A stretch of 64,000 nucleotides of DNA from JAAYJR01 sp964611525 (GTDB lineage: Bacteria; Bacteroidota; Bacteroidia; Bacteroidales; Prolixibacteraceae), in the NCBI GenBank assembly GCA_964611525.1, contig CAZTAL010000141.1:9571-73570 (forward strand). The letters are read 5' to 3'. The position numbers and the translations under genes were made by a program. The notes below the pieces were generated by a model, which saw only the letters and a program-made list of their open reading frames with translations, was not told where the DNA came from and ran no database searches. Positions 17,419 through 27,185 of this stretch are shown piece by piece (the first letter of the stretch is position 1; each line of letters starts with the position of its first letter).

Positions 17419-19638
17419 TTATTCTATACTTTTCTGATCTTTCGAGTAAATAAACAAGACAGTGCCAAGCTCGTCATAACCTTCAAAAATTTTCTCTCCT
17501 TCCTTCTTTATCAGTTCTTCGCGTATGCCTACAAGGGTAATACCGGCATTTAAGGAATGTTTGTTAATTATAGATTTGGCGGAGACATTTTGATCCTGGA
17601 TAATAAGCCTGATATTTTTCGCATGAATAGGCAGGCGCCCTGTCAAAACCAACTCACGCATAGCTTCTTTTGTTTTTTCCAGTTCTCCAGGCCTGCAAAT
17701 ATTGAATATCTGAATATGAGCTTTTTTCCATTCGGGATGGACAAGGATAATAAAACTCAATAAAATCATCAAATTAGCATTTTCAGTATCCAAAGAGTTT
17801 ATCCATACATGGATGCCGTTTTTATGAATAATTTCGCGGTGACTGCTGGCAAGAATACATATATCAAAGTCGCCCGAATTTACAAGTGCAAAGTTATCTA
17901 TGATCTCCGGCAGATTAGTGGGATTCTCCTTATCAAACTCAAAAATAACCATATTATTTTCCATGCCGGCAATTCCGGGTATCTGTATTGCCTGTGCAAT
18001 CGCTGATGTGTTAGAAGGAGAAATTAATGTGTCGATATAAACATAATTTTCAATATTTTTTACTTGGTTAAGTAATTTTGTATATTCCTTCCTTGCCTGC
18101 TTAACGGTATTACGACTGTAATAGCCTTCAATCTGGTGAAGGTAGGTTCCAAAACCATATTTATAGGATATCCAGTTTAGCAACCGGAAAGCTTTATCAC
18201 GCTTAAACGAATCCTTAGAGATACAAATAGCGCTGGGACGCCACTCTTTGTTCGCTCTTTTGCTTTGCTTTTTCTGGATCATAACCTGCAGATTACGGTT
18301 GAGCTGAAATATGGCATTAAGAAAAATAAAAGCAAAACCTTTTCTGTTTTTATGATAATGATCAACATATAAATATATCAGTAAAATTACAGCAAAAGCT
18401 AAAACAGCATATAAAGAACTGATCTTGAACATAACCCATACAGCAACTACAAATCCCGTAAGTGAAATATACCATCGTGATTTAAAAGAAGGACGGTATG
18501 ACGGGGATGAACCGAAATGGTTAAGAAAGGAAATGAGGCAAAGGGATCCGTAAGTTACCATAAAAAACATGGAAATGATCGAAGCCACAGCATTTACATC
18601 TCCAAGTGCAACAAATATAAAAGCAATGAGAGAAGTCACAACAGACGCATTGACCGGTTCATTATCTTTTATTGATGATTTTGATAACCACCTGTTAACT
18701 CCTTTCGAAGGGAAGGCCTTATCGAGTGCCAGAGCCTGTAAAGTACGGGGAGCTACCATTACCGACCCCAATGCCGAAGAGATAGTAGAAGCAGCAAGTC
18801 CTAGTGGGATGACTACTGCTCCCGCCACAGCAATCCGTGCCATTATCAACTGGTTTTCAAGCAGGTCTTCTACCGGCGCAGATTTAGCAAGCTTGTAAAC
18901 TACAAAAAAATAAATTATCATTCCTGAAAAAGTTGCCAGAGTAGTGCCGAGAGGAATAGCTTTCGAAGGATTTTTGAGATCTCCTGAAAGTCCTACCCCT
19001 GCCGTCATGCCAGTAAAAGCCGGGAATATAATTGCAAATACAACAAAAAAATCGCCCGGATTACGAAGCTGAGCATTAGCAAGATCAAAGGTTGATTTAT
19101 CGGCATGACCGGTACTGCCTAAAAAGAACATTGCCAGTGATATAAATAAAATACCAACAACAACATAAAGTGCCTTTACGCCGAGATTAGCTCCTTTCCT
19201 GATGATCATTACAGCCAGCATCAACATTACAGGGAGACTGACAGCCTGGCGGGGGAGAATAAAACCGTATTTTCCCATGATAAAATTGAAAAAAAACTCA
19301 AAAGCTTCAGTAAAGGCAATTACATAAAATGCAACACTTATAGCCTGTGATAAATAAAGAGCAATGCCAATTGTTGCACCAATATTGAGTCCGAAAGAAC
19401 GTGAAATAATAAAATATTCACCACCCCCTTCAACTCTTTTATTTGTAGCAATTTCCGATAGGGCAAGGGAAGTTGGGATAGTTACAAGGTGCCCGAGTAA
19501 TATAAGCAAAATAACACCCCAAAATCCAAGTGTGCCCACTGCATATCCAAAACGAAGAAATAAGATGGCCCCTAGAATGGTAGATATTGCAGTTAAAAAA
19601 ACAGGGGCTGTACCAAATTTTTTCGGAGTATCGTTCAT
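17419..19638 (-). CDS. SLC12-like APC-superfamily cation/chloride cotransporter
   Basis: The 739-residue protein has about 12 membrane helices in its first ~460 residues with APC-fold signatures (LGAILFLRFGYAVGTLGFWG, EGGGEYFIISRSFGLNIGA, GMTAGVGLSGDLKNPSKAIP). A ~270-residue cytosolic C-terminal domain with Rossmann-like strands follows (NMVIFEFDKENPTN, IHVWINSLDTENANLMILLS), as in the Na-K-Cl cotransporter (SLC12) group rather than ordinary amino-acid permeases. Its ATG is only 18 bp after the nqrF stop, so it appears to be the last gene of the sodium-pump operon; use of the sodium gradient is therefore a reasonable inference. The ion set is unproven. Confidence 0.8.
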   Translation of the reverse strand: MNDTPKKFGTAPVFLTAISTILGAILFLRFGYAVGTLGFWGVILLILLGHLVTIPTSLALSEIATNKRVEGGGEYFIISRSFGLNIGATIGIALYLSQAISVAFYVIAFTEAFEFFFNFIMGKYGFILPRQAVSLPVMLMLAVMIIRKGANLGVKALYVVVGILFISLAMFFLGSTGHADKSTFDLANAQLRNPGDFFVVFAIIFPAFTGMTAGVGLSGDLKNPSKAIPLGTTLATFSGMIIYFFVVYKLAKSAPVEDLLENQLIMARIAVAGAVVIPLGLAASTISSALGSVMVAPRTLQALALDKAFPSKGVNRWLSKSSIKDNEPVNASVVTSLIAFIFVALGDVNAVASIISMFFMVTYGSLCLISFLNHFGSSPSYRPSFKSRWYISLTGFVVAVWVMFKISSLYAVLAFAVILLIYLYVDHYHKNRKGFAFIFLNAIFQLNRNLQVMIQKKQSKRANKEWRPSAICISKDSFKRDKAFRLLNWISYKYGFGTYLHQIEGYYSRNTVKQARKEYTKLLNQVKNIENYVYIDTLISPSNTSAIAQAIQIPGIAGMENNMVIFEFDKENPTNLPEIIDNFALVNSGDFDICILASSHREIIHKNGIHVWINSLDTENANLMILLSFIILVHPEWKKAHIQIFNICRPGELEKTKEAMRELVLTGRLPIHAKNIRLIIQDQNVSAKSIINKHSLNAGITLVGIREELIKKEGEKIFEGYDELGTVLFIYSKDQKSIE

Positions 19639-19656
19639 TTAAGAAAATTTACCGGT

Positions 19657-20925
19657 TTAACTCCCAAAATCATCATACATAACATTTTCATCAGGAACGC
19701 CAAGATTATAAAGCATTTTCTGTACGGCGTCGTTCATCAGTGGCGGACCGCACAGATAATAATCGATTTCTTCCGGTTCATCATGATTATGCAAATACTG
19801 ATCATAAATTACCTGATGTATAAATCCTACAGGCCCTTCCCAGTTATCTTCAGATCTGGGCTCTGACAGCGCCAGAACGAATTTAAAGTTGTCAAAATTC
19901 TTCTCTATATCACGAAACTGGTCGTAATAGAACACCTCCTTCCACGAACGTGCTCCATACCAGAATGTAATCTTTTTGTCCCTTTCTTTTAGAGTATGAA
20001 ACAAATGAAATAAATGAGACCTCATCGGAGCCATGCCAGCTCCTCCTCCGATAAACATCATTTCATTATCGTTGTCCTTCAGGAAAAAATCGCCATAAGG
20101 ACCTGAAACAAAAACTTTGTCGCCCGGTTTACGGGAAAAAATATAAGAAGAACATATGCCGGGATTTACCTTCTTAAAACGTTTATTGGCACGATCCCAC
20201 GGAGGTGTGGCAATACGGATATTCAACATTATAATGTTTCCTTCCTCAGGATGATTAGCCATTGAATATGCCCGGAAAGTAGGCTCAGGATTCTTCATCT
20301 TCAATTCCGGGAGACCAAATTTGTCCCAGTCATCACGAAATTCTTCTTCTACATCAATATCTTTAAAATCAACTTCTATCTTTGGTACATCAATCTGCAC
20401 ATAGCCACCCGATCTGAATTTTAATTTTTCTCCCTCAGGCAGCCTGAGTATAAATTCCTTTATAAAAGTAGCAACGTTTTTATTGGATATTACTTCACAT
20501 TCCCATTTTTTAACGCCTAATACTTCACGGGGAATAATAATGTCGAGGTCCTCTTTTACTTTCACCTGACAGGCAAGGCGCCAGTGTTCGTTTTGTTCTT
20601 TTCTGGTAAAAAAATCTGTTTCGGTGGGCAATATGGAACCTCCCCCCTTAACGATCCGGCATCGGCACATGCCGCATGTGCCCCCGCCACCACAGGCTGA
20701 AGGAAGAAAAATTTTATTATTACTCAAATTAGTCAGCAGCGTATCACCCGGCTGAGTCTCTATTACCCTTTCTCCTTCATTTATATCAATTATTACCTTA
20801 CCTGAGGGAGTAAGCTTCTTTTTAGCATACAACAAAATGGTAACCAGCAGGATTATCACAGCTAAAAAAACCACCACACTAGTAATGACAACAGTAGTTT
20901 GTATTGATATTAAAAACATTAACAC
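19657..20925 (-). CDS. nqrF: Na+-translocating NADH:quinone reductase subunit F
   Basis: NqrF is the NADH-oxidising entry subunit. The 422 residues show one N-terminal membrane helix (~10-33), a 2Fe-2S ferredoxin domain with Cys78, Cys84, Cys87 and Cys119 (SACGGGGTCGMCRC ... LACQ), then an FAD domain (FRAYSMANHPEEGNI) and NADH domain (EMMFIGGGAGMAPMRSHLFH, YYLCGPPLMNDAV). Length and order match the family. It follows nqrE by 13 bp and precedes an SLC12-like transporter by 18 bp. Confidence 0.97.
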   Translation of the reverse strand: MLMFLISIQTTVVITSVVVFLAVIILLVTILLYAKKKLTPSGKVIIDINEGERVIETQPGDTLLTNLSNNKIFLPSACGGGGTCGMCRCRIVKGGGSILPTETDFFTRKEQNEHWRLACQVKVKEDLDIIIPREVLGVKKWECEVISNKNVATFIKEFILRLPEGEKLKFRSGGYVQIDVPKIEVDFKDIDVEEEFRDDWDKFGLPELKMKNPEPTFRAYSMANHPEEGNIIMLNIRIATPPWDRANKRFKKVNPGICSSYIFSRKPGDKVFVSGPYGDFFLKDNDNEMMFIGGGAGMAPMRSHLFHLFHTLKERDKKITFWYGARSWKEVFYYDQFRDIEKNFDNFKFVLALSEPRSEDNWEGPVGFIHQVIYDQYLHNHDEPEEIDYYLCGPPLMNDAVQKMLYNLGVPDENVMYDDFGS

Positions 20926-20938
20926 TTATATAATATAT

Positions 20939-21556
20939 TTACAGTTTTATTCCCATAAAGCCCATAAAGGCCAGTCCCATCAAACCGGTAACAATAAAAG
21001 TAATACCGAGTCCCCGCAAAGGACCGGGCACATTGGAGTATTGGATTTTTTCACGTATTGCTGCAATTCCTACGATTGCAAGAAACCAACCCAATCCTGA
21101 TCCCAGTCCGTAAACCGTAGCCTCCCCTATATTAAGGAATTCTTTTTGTTGCATAAAGAGTGAACCGCCAAGGATGGCACAGTTCACTGCTATCAGGGGC
21201 AAGAAAATTCCCAGTTGATTATAAAGCACCGGGGCAAACTTTTCTACTACCATCTCAACGAGTTGTACCATAGAAGCAATGACAGCTATAAACATTATAA
21301 AAGAAAGAAAACTCAGATCAACTTCCGCAAAAGCAGGACTTATCCAGCTAAGAGCTCCTTCCTTTAATATGTAATTCTCAAGAAGGTAATCCACCGGCAC
21401 AGTAATTCCTAGGACAAAAATAACTGCAATGCCAAGACCTGTGGCTGTCTTTACAGTTTTCGACACAGCCAGATAAGAACACATACCCAAAAAATAGGCA
21501 AAAACCATGTTCTCAATAAAGATCGACTTAATAAATATGTTTATTAGATTTTCCAT
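20939..21556 (-). CDS. nqrE: Na+-translocating NADH:quinone reductase subunit E
   Basis: NqrE is one of the two homologous six-helix subunits forming the membrane core and carrying an intramembrane iron-sulfur centre with NqrD. The 205 residues contain FLGMCSYLAVSKTVKTA and LIAVNCAILGGSLFM, the half-helix motifs with the Cys residues that ligate the cluster. It lies 16 bp after nqrD. Confidence 0.96.
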   Translation of the reverse strand: MENLINIFIKSIFIENMVFAYFLGMCSYLAVSKTVKTATGLGIAVIFVLGITVPVDYLLENYILKEGALSWISPAFAEVDLSFLSFIMFIAVIASMVQLVEMVVEKFAPVLYNQLGIFLPLIAVNCAILGGSLFMQQKEFLNIGEATVYGLGSGLGWFLAIVGIAAIREKIQYSNVPGPLRGLGITFIVTGLMGLAFMGFMGIKL

Positions 21557-21572
21557 TGTCAGTATTTTGCTG

Positions 21573-22217
21573 TTAATCTTCTATCAACTCCCGATTGCGA
21601 CTGCGCTGTATCCAAATAATTATTCCTACTGTAATTAAAGCCATAGGGGGCAATATCATCATTCCGTTATTCTCATAGAATCCTCCTTTATCCATATACC
21701 AACTTTCAGGAATAACCTGATAACCATAAACCGAACCCGAGCCAAACAGCTCCCGCACAAAGCCTACAATAATCAGAATAATCCCGTATCCTGCAGCATT
21801 CCCTATACCGTCCAGCAGGGATTGCCACGGTCTGTTCCCCAGGGCAAAGGCTTCAAGCCTTCCCATAATAATACAATTAGTAATTATTAGCCCCACAAAA
21901 ACCGATAGTTGTTTGCTGACATCATAAACATAAGCCTTTAAAATCTGATCGACCAATATAACCAGGAAAGCAATTACCACAAGCTGCACAATTATCCTTA
22001 TACGATTGGGAATAGTATTACGTAAAAGGGAAATTATCACATTTGCAAGAGCCAATACGGCTACCACGGAAACCGCCATCACCACTGCAGGTTTCAACTG
22101 TGCTGTCACTGCAAGTGCTGAACATATACCCAGTACCTGCACGGTTATAGGATTGCTTTTATTAAGCGGCTCAGTAAGCAGTCTGATATTTTTTCTTGAA
22201 AATAGAAGATCACTCAT
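21573..22217 (-). CDS. nqrD: Na+-translocating NADH:quinone reductase subunit D
   Basis: The 214-residue, six-helix membrane subunit pairs with NqrE. The conserved cysteine motifs are VQVLGICSALAVTAQLKPA and LIITNCIIMGRLEAFA. The start overlaps the nqrC stop by 4 bp (ATGA), indicating translational coupling. Confidence 0.96.
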   Translation of the reverse strand: MSDLLFSRKNIRLLTEPLNKSNPITVQVLGICSALAVTAQLKPAVVMAVSVVAVLALANVIISLLRNTIPNRIRIIVQLVVIAFLVILVDQILKAYVYDVSKQLSVFVGLIITNCIIMGRLEAFALGNRPWQSLLDGIGNAAGYGIILIIVGFVRELFGSGSVYGYQVIPESWYMDKGGFYENNGMMILPPMALITVGIIIWIQRSRNRELIED

Positions 22218-22921
22218 CGCTCATGATTTTTTTTAATTAAAAATTCCTCATAACTTTTAAAATCATTCAACAACATCTTCTCCAGCCCTTTACTGGTAAT
22301 GGTTCCACCAGATATACCGTCTACACTATGCTCTTCATCACCTTCCTGTCCCGACTTAGTGACCTTGATTGAGACGAGATTACCAGATTGGTCAAATAAC
22401 TTCTTACCTTTAAAGGTACTCTCAAAAGATTCAGTTGAAATCTCAGCCCCGAGTCCCGGGGTTTCACCCTTATGATCGAAATTAGCACCGTAAATAGTAT
22501 TCATATCACTGTTCAGGGAAACATACCCCCAGATAGGTCCCCACAACCCGGTTCCCCGCAAAGGAAAAATATATTTTAATCCATCATCTGTAAAACACTC
22601 ATAGACCGGCAATAACCGCTCATCCACGGGTTTTGCTCTTTGTTTTTTTAAATCTATTTCAAAGGCCTCCCCGCCTTCCACGATTTCTCCTTCTGAATTG
22701 ACAACATACTGTCCCTGTATCTTTTCAGAATATATTTCTGTAGCATCATTCGGACTACTTTGAATATTGACTGATGCCAAAATGCTTTGTTTCTTTTCTA
22801 TCTCAATATTCTGCGTCTGAAGAGGTCTCAGGGCCATTGATACCGATGCAAGGACAGCAGCAACAATTATTACCATTATGGCTGCATAAATAAATGTATA
22901 TGTATTACCGTTTCTATCCAT
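22214..22921 (-). CDS. nqrC: Na+-translocating NADH:quinone reductase subunit C
   Basis: NqrC carries a covalently bound FMN on the periplasmic side. The 235 residues have one N-terminal helix (TYTFIYAAIMVIIVAAVLAS) and the flavinylation motif DGISGGTITSKG near residue 206, whose Thr receives FMN from ApbE. The common motif has SGAT; here Ala is replaced by Gly, a tolerated variant in FMN-binding domains. An ApbE gene lies 5 kb away in this window. Confidence 0.96.
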   Translation of the reverse strand: MDRNGNTYTFIYAAIMVIIVAAVLASVSMALRPLQTQNIEIEKKQSILASVNIQSSPNDATEIYSEKIQGQYVVNSEGEIVEGGEAFEIDLKKQRAKPVDERLLPVYECFTDDGLKYIFPLRGTGLWGPIWGYVSLNSDMNTIYGANFDHKGETPGLGAEISTESFESTFKGKKLFDQSGNLVSIKVTKSGQEGDEEHSVDGISGGTITSKGLEKMLLNDFKSYEEFLIKKNHER

Positions 22922-23014
22922 TATTTTAATTTATCATTTGGCAAGAATCCTTCTTTTGTAAGGACTCTGTCTTTTCAAAAAATAAAATCCTTTCAGTCAG
23001 TAAATCTTTTTCAA

Positions 23015-24193
23015 TCACTCTCTTGTATAATGTTTTTGTAATAAATATGCCCGTTTTGTACGGCGTCTTATATAACCCTTAACAACATAATGATCAATCA
23101 GCGGTGCAAAAGTGTTCATAAGTAGTATTGCCATCATCATGCCCTCGGGATAAGCGGGATTAAGTACACGGATCAATATAGCCAGAATGCCAATCATAAA
23201 TCCGTATATCCATTTACCCTTTTCTGTCTGGGCTCCTGAAACAGGATCTGTAGCCATAAAAACCGCTCCAAAGGCAAAACCACCCAATACCAAATGCTGC
23301 CAGAATGGAACAGACATATATGCATTGTCCCCTGCAAAAATATTCAGGATTAGACCCATCAACAGCCCTCCTGAAAAAGTTGAAAAAATTATCTTCCAAC
23401 TTCCGACACTGGTAATAATAAGAATAATTGCACCCAAAAGGATTGCAAGGGTTGAAGTTTCGCCGATTGATCCTGGAATGAAGCCGAAAAATGCATCAAG
23501 AACATCAAAATCTATATTTCCCGTGGCTGCATCAGCCATAGGTGTGGCTCCCGTAAAGGTGTCAACCGGCTGATTATTTTTACCAAGTGATACCCAAACC
23601 GAATTACCGGACATATGAGAAGGATAGGCAAAAAACAGGAATGCCCGTGCCAGCAACGCAGGATTCCAGATATTCATTCCGGTGCCGCCAAAAACCTCCT
23701 TACCGAAAATAACGGCAAAAGCCGTTGATAATGCAACCATCCATAATGGAGTCTCTACAGGCATAATTAGCGGAATGAGCATTCCGGTTACAAGAAAACC
23801 CTCATTAATTTCATGACCGCGTATCTGGGCAAAGAAAAACTCAATGCCAAGACCAACAACATAAGATACTATAACGATGGGAAGAACCTTTATCACACCG
23901 TATAAGAATATATTGACAAAACCTGTGGATACGAGTTCTCCAAGAGCTTTATAATGCTGAAAGCCAACATTATACATTCCAAATAATAACGACGGCAGCG
24001 TTGCCACCACAACAATAGCCATAACTCTTTTCAGGTCAATGTAATCATGAATATGTGTACCTGTTTTTGAAGTACTCGGGGGAACAAATAAAAGAGTAAA
24101 AAAACCATCATGCACTGATTTGAGCCAGTGGTATTTACCTCCTTCCTCAACATATGGTTCGGTTTTTTCAAAAAATTTTTTCAGGAATTGCAT
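23015..24193 (-). CDS. nqrB: Na+-translocating NADH:quinone reductase subunit B
   Basis: NqrB is the main sodium-translocating and quinone-site subunit, with about ten membrane helices. The 392 residues include GVIKVLPIVIVSYVVGLGIE, the conserved GGTGMNIWNPALLARAFLFF and a flavinylation motif DTFTGATPMA around residue 215 for covalent FMN. The gap to nqrC is 93 bp, longer than elsewhere in the operon, with no clear separate promoter. Confidence 0.96.
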   Translation of the reverse strand: MQFLKKFFEKTEPYVEEGGKYHWLKSVHDGFFTLLFVPPSTSKTGTHIHDYIDLKRVMAIVVVATLPSLLFGMYNVGFQHYKALGELVSTGFVNIFLYGVIKVLPIVIVSYVVGLGIEFFFAQIRGHEINEGFLVTGMLIPLIMPVETPLWMVALSTAFAVIFGKEVFGGTGMNIWNPALLARAFLFFAYPSHMSGNSVWVSLGKNNQPVDTFTGATPMADAATGNIDFDVLDAFFGFIPGSIGETSTLAILLGAIILIITSVGSWKIIFSTFSGGLLMGLILNIFAGDNAYMSVPFWQHLVLGGFAFGAVFMATDPVSGAQTEKGKWIYGFMIGILAILIRVLNPAYPEGMMMAILLMNTFAPLIDHYVVKGYIRRRTKRAYLLQKHYTRE

Positions 24194-24223
24194 ATTATAA
24201 TTAATTTATATAACCAACAGTAA

Positions 24224-25570
24224 CTATCCAAGTTCCTTTATCATAGTATTAATGCCCCGGCGCAAAATGTCCTGAACTTTAATTTTGGAAGCACATACAT
24301 ACTCACACAGTGCGAAATCTTCTTCAATTACCTCATATATGCCAAGTTGTTCCATCTTGTCAATATCATTTGCCAAAATGGCTTTCAGTAAAAATACAGG
24401 CAGAATATCCATCGGAACAACCTTTTTATACTGGTCGGTCATTACAAATGCACGTTCGCTACCGTGAAGGTTAGCATTCATATCATATTGCTCCTTGGAA
24501 AATAATCCCGAAAGGAAAGTTTTAGACGCACTGTACTTATTAAATCCCGGTGAAGCCCATCCCAATAATTCATATTCATCCCCTTCCGGTATAACGGTAA
24601 TCTGGGAATCATAAAATCCAATATAATTTTGTTCCTTCACACGTTTGCCGGTCAGCACATTACCACCGATAATACGTTGCCTGTAGTCTGCTTTTTTCAA
24701 CCTGCCATCAGTAATCAGGGAAACAGGTACTCCTGAAACTGTTCTGTAATATTGCGGATTTTTTATCTCCGAGCCCGTCAATGCAATAATTTTTGTTAAG
24801 TCCAGTTTTCCGTTAAGAAATAGTCTCCCGATAAAAAGAACATCCTGAACGTTAATAGTCCAGACAGCATCACCTTTGAATACCGGTCTTATATGATGAA
24901 TATGTACTCCTACATTCCCTGCCGGATGAGGTCCGGAGAAATGCCTGATCTGAACATTCTTAACCTCTGAAAAAATTGAATTTTTCTTTACTCCCATATA
25001 AACAGGCCCCTTTGTCAATTTGGCCAAAGCATCGATGCCTGTTTGAAATGCTTTCATCTGTCCCTTAATAACAAAATCATAATCAGGAGCAAGCGGACTC
25101 GTATCGAATGTTGAAATGAAAATAGCTTCGGGTTTATCATCAGGATAAGCTACAATACCGTATGGACGTCTTTTTATAAATGGCCAGAGTCCGCTTTTCA
25201 GCAACTGGTCTTTTATCTCTTCCCCGGAGAGGGTATTCGGATCAGCTTTTAAAAATTCTGCTTCATCAGGGTCCTTTGCAGTCTCGATCACAACCTCCAG
25301 GATCCGACGTCTCTCACCTCTTTTTACCGCAGCAATCTGTCCTCCCACAGGCGCAGTAAAAAAAACTTCAGGATGATACTTGTCATGGAACAGAACATCG
25401 CCTGTCCTGACCATAGTACCCGGCTTTACATCTAGTTTAGGAACAAGACCGTGAAAATCAATGGGTTTGACAGCTACAGAGGCAGGTGGTGACAGAATAC
25501 CCACAACGTTTTCAGCATCACCCTTAATCTTTATATCGAGTCCTCTTCTTAACCTTATTACTTCTGACAT
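24224..25570 (-). CDS. nqrA: Na+-translocating NADH:quinone reductase subunit A
   Basis: NqrA is the cytosolic subunit lying against NqrB at the quinone site. The 448 residues begin VIRLRRGLDIKIKGDAE and include FHDKYHPEVFFTAPVGGQIA, SGPHPAGNVGVHIHHI and YGVYE-like C-terminal segments typical of NqrA. It is the first gene of the operon, 28-35 bp after the predicted transcription start region. Confidence 0.96.
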   Translation of the reverse strand: MSEVIRLRRGLDIKIKGDAENVVGILSPPASVAVKPIDFHGLVPKLDVKPGTMVRTGDVLFHDKYHPEVFFTAPVGGQIAAVKRGERRRILEVVIETAKDPDEAEFLKADPNTLSGEEIKDQLLKSGLWPFIKRRPYGIVAYPDDKPEAIFISTFDTSPLAPDYDFVIKGQMKAFQTGIDALAKLTKGPVYMGVKKNSIFSEVKNVQIRHFSGPHPAGNVGVHIHHIRPVFKGDAVWTINVQDVLFIGRLFLNGKLDLTKIIALTGSEIKNPQYYRTVSGVPVSLITDGRLKKADYRQRIIGGNVLTGKRVKEQNYIGFYDSQITVIPEGDEYELLGWASPGFNKYSASKTFLSGLFSKEQYDMNANLHGSERAFVMTDQYKKVVPMDILPVFLLKAILANDIDKMEQLGIYEVIEEDFALCEYVCASKIKVQDILRRGINTMIKELG

Positions 25571-25604
25571 TTGTTATCAAGAATAGAATTGTTGATCAGG
25601 TTGG

Positions 25605-25635
25605 CAAAAATAAATAATAAATTGCCTTTGCGCAA
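25605..25635 (-). promoter_or_regulatory. Promoter of the nqr operon
   Basis: On the minus strand a TATTTTTG -7 box (25612-25605) is preceded by TTG (25635-25633) with a 20-bp spacer, matching the Bacteroidota sigma-ABfr consensus. It is 34 bp upstream of the nqrA ATG. Confidence 0.65.
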
Positions 25636-25729
25636 TGTTTAATATAAAATTTGAGGAAAGACTCCATCTTTTTTGACATCTTTTTAAAAAGACGGAATCT
25701 TTGCATATACAAAAAAACTAAATAATTTT

Positions 25730-25757
25730 TTGATCTTAAAGTAATAAGATATCTTTG
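25730..25757 (+). promoter_or_regulatory. Promoter of the T9SS plug gene
   Basis: TTG (25730-25732) and an exact TATCTTTG -7 box (25750-25757) are separated by 17 bp. A ~110-nt leader containing the dispersed 25-bp element would follow before ATG 25873. Confidence 0.55.
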
Positions 25758-25803
25758 AAAATTAATTAGGTATTGTGTTAAAGTCCGCCGGCGCCGTTAT
25801 GTT

Positions 25804-25828
25804 TTGTCCTCATGATTTATTCAGGAGG
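25804..25828 (-). repeat. 25-bp dispersed hairpin element, copy 2
   Basis: This is an inverted copy of 11264-11288 with 23 of 25 positions identical. It lies in the predicted 5' leader of the T9SS plug gene. The CCTC/GAGG stem is retained although one outer base differs. Confidence 0.6.
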
Positions 25829-25872
25829 GCTTGTACTCAAAATGTTCATTTTCTGGTAAAAAGGATAAAATT

Positions 25873-27162
25873 ATGCTGATATTAATAATAATCGCAACAG
25901 CTTTACTGAACGGGATTCATAATTTCCCGCAAAACGAAGAAGAAAATTATTATTACGAGGATGCCGTATATAACGAAAATATTAAAACCGTTATGATGCA
26001 CCGCGAAGGATTTGAGCTGTCTAATCCCGTTTGGGAGATGGGTGAAGAGATACCTTTGGTCTTTAAGTTTGATGATTTATCTGGAGAAGTAAAAGATTAT
26101 TACTATACTATCATTCATTGCGATGCTGACTGGAATGAGAGTTATATTCCACAGACGGATTATATTGATGGCTTTGTCAAAAACCCGCTTGATGACTATG
26201 CACGGTCATTCAATACAAGTTTCGAATACATCAATTACCGTCTTTTTCTTCCCAACGAAAATATTGACTTTAAAATATCAGGCAATTATGCCCTGGTTAT
26301 TTATGAAGGATATAATAAGGATAACATAATCCTGAGCAAACGGTTTCATGTTGTTGAACCGGTTATCGATGTGGAGGGTACTGTGCGGCGCGCAACGCTC
26401 GATGCATTTAAAGGTGAAAACCAGGAAGTAGACTTTACCATCTATCACGAAAATCTGAACATAGAAAATCCCCGCGAGGAAGTGAAGGTTGTGATCATGC
26501 AGAATAATCGCTGGGACAATGCAATACGTGACTTAAAACCACTTTTTATTCGCGACAGAAGTTTAATTTACGATTATAACCGGGAAAATGTTTTTACTGC
26601 GGGTAATGAATTCAGGTATTTTGATAATCGTACAAACCGTGTTAACGGCGAAAATGTGCTTTCCACGGAATTTCACCGGCCCTATTTTCATAAAACACTC
26701 ATGCCCGATGACGTACGTTCCAACCGCAAATACTTTTCTTATGAAGAAATGAACGGAAAGTACGTTATAGAGAGTCAGGACAGGGAGGTGCAGGATTATG
26801 ATACTGAATGTGATTATACTTTTGTACACTTCACTCTGGAACTCGAATCCATATTACTCGGAGGAAGTGTAAATGTGTTCGGGGCGCTTAACAACTGGAA
26901 TGCCAATAAAACCAACGAGATGACATGGAATTATGACACAAGCGCTTACGAAAATACTCTTTTGTTGAAGCAGGGATACTACAATTATATATATGTTTAT
27001 GTCCCAAAGGGGTCAAATGTTGCCGACCATAAAAATATTGAAGGTAGTTACTGGGAAACAGAGAATGATTATCAAATATTTGTTTATTACAGGGAAATGG
27101 CATCACGTTACGACCGCCTGATCGGGTATCGACAATTGAATTCTGTTACAAACCGCTTCTGA
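25873..27162 (+). CDS. Type IX secretion system plug protein (formerly DUF5103)
   Basis: The 429-residue exported protein matches the family once called DUF5103 and now named after the Plug protein that closes the SprA translocon of the T9SS. Recognisable segments are EIPLVFKFDDLSGEVKDYYY with HCDADWNESY in the N-terminal domain, ISGNYALVIYEG and VVEPVIDVEG in the middle, and WETENDYQIFVYYREM with ASRYDRLIGYRQLNS at the end. I start at ATG 25873 because it is preceded by AAGGAT and opens a signal peptide (LILIIIATALLNGIHNF); a TTG 42 bp earlier would put 14 polar residues ahead of it. It fits the T9SS-tagged protease in this window. Confidence 0.85.
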   Translation: MLILIIIATALLNGIHNFPQNEEENYYYEDAVYNENIKTVMMHREGFELSNPVWEMGEEIPLVFKFDDLSGEVKDYYYTIIHCDADWNESYIPQTDYIDGFVKNPLDDYARSFNTSFEYINYRLFLPNENIDFKISGNYALVIYEGYNKDNIILSKRFHVVEPVIDVEGTVRRATLDAFKGENQEVDFTIYHENLNIENPREEVKVVIMQNNRWDNAIRDLKPLFIRDRSLIYDYNRENVFTAGNEFRYFDNRTNRVNGENVLSTEFHRPYFHKTLMPDDVRSNRKYFSYEEMNGKYVIESQDREVQDYDTECDYTFVHFTLELESILLGGSVNVFGALNNWNANKTNEMTWNYDTSAYENTLLLKQGYYNYIYVYVPKGSNVADHKNIEGSYWETENDYQIFVYYREMASRYDRLIGYRQLNSVTNRF

Positions 27163-27185
27163 ATATAAATAAACTGAAAACAAAC

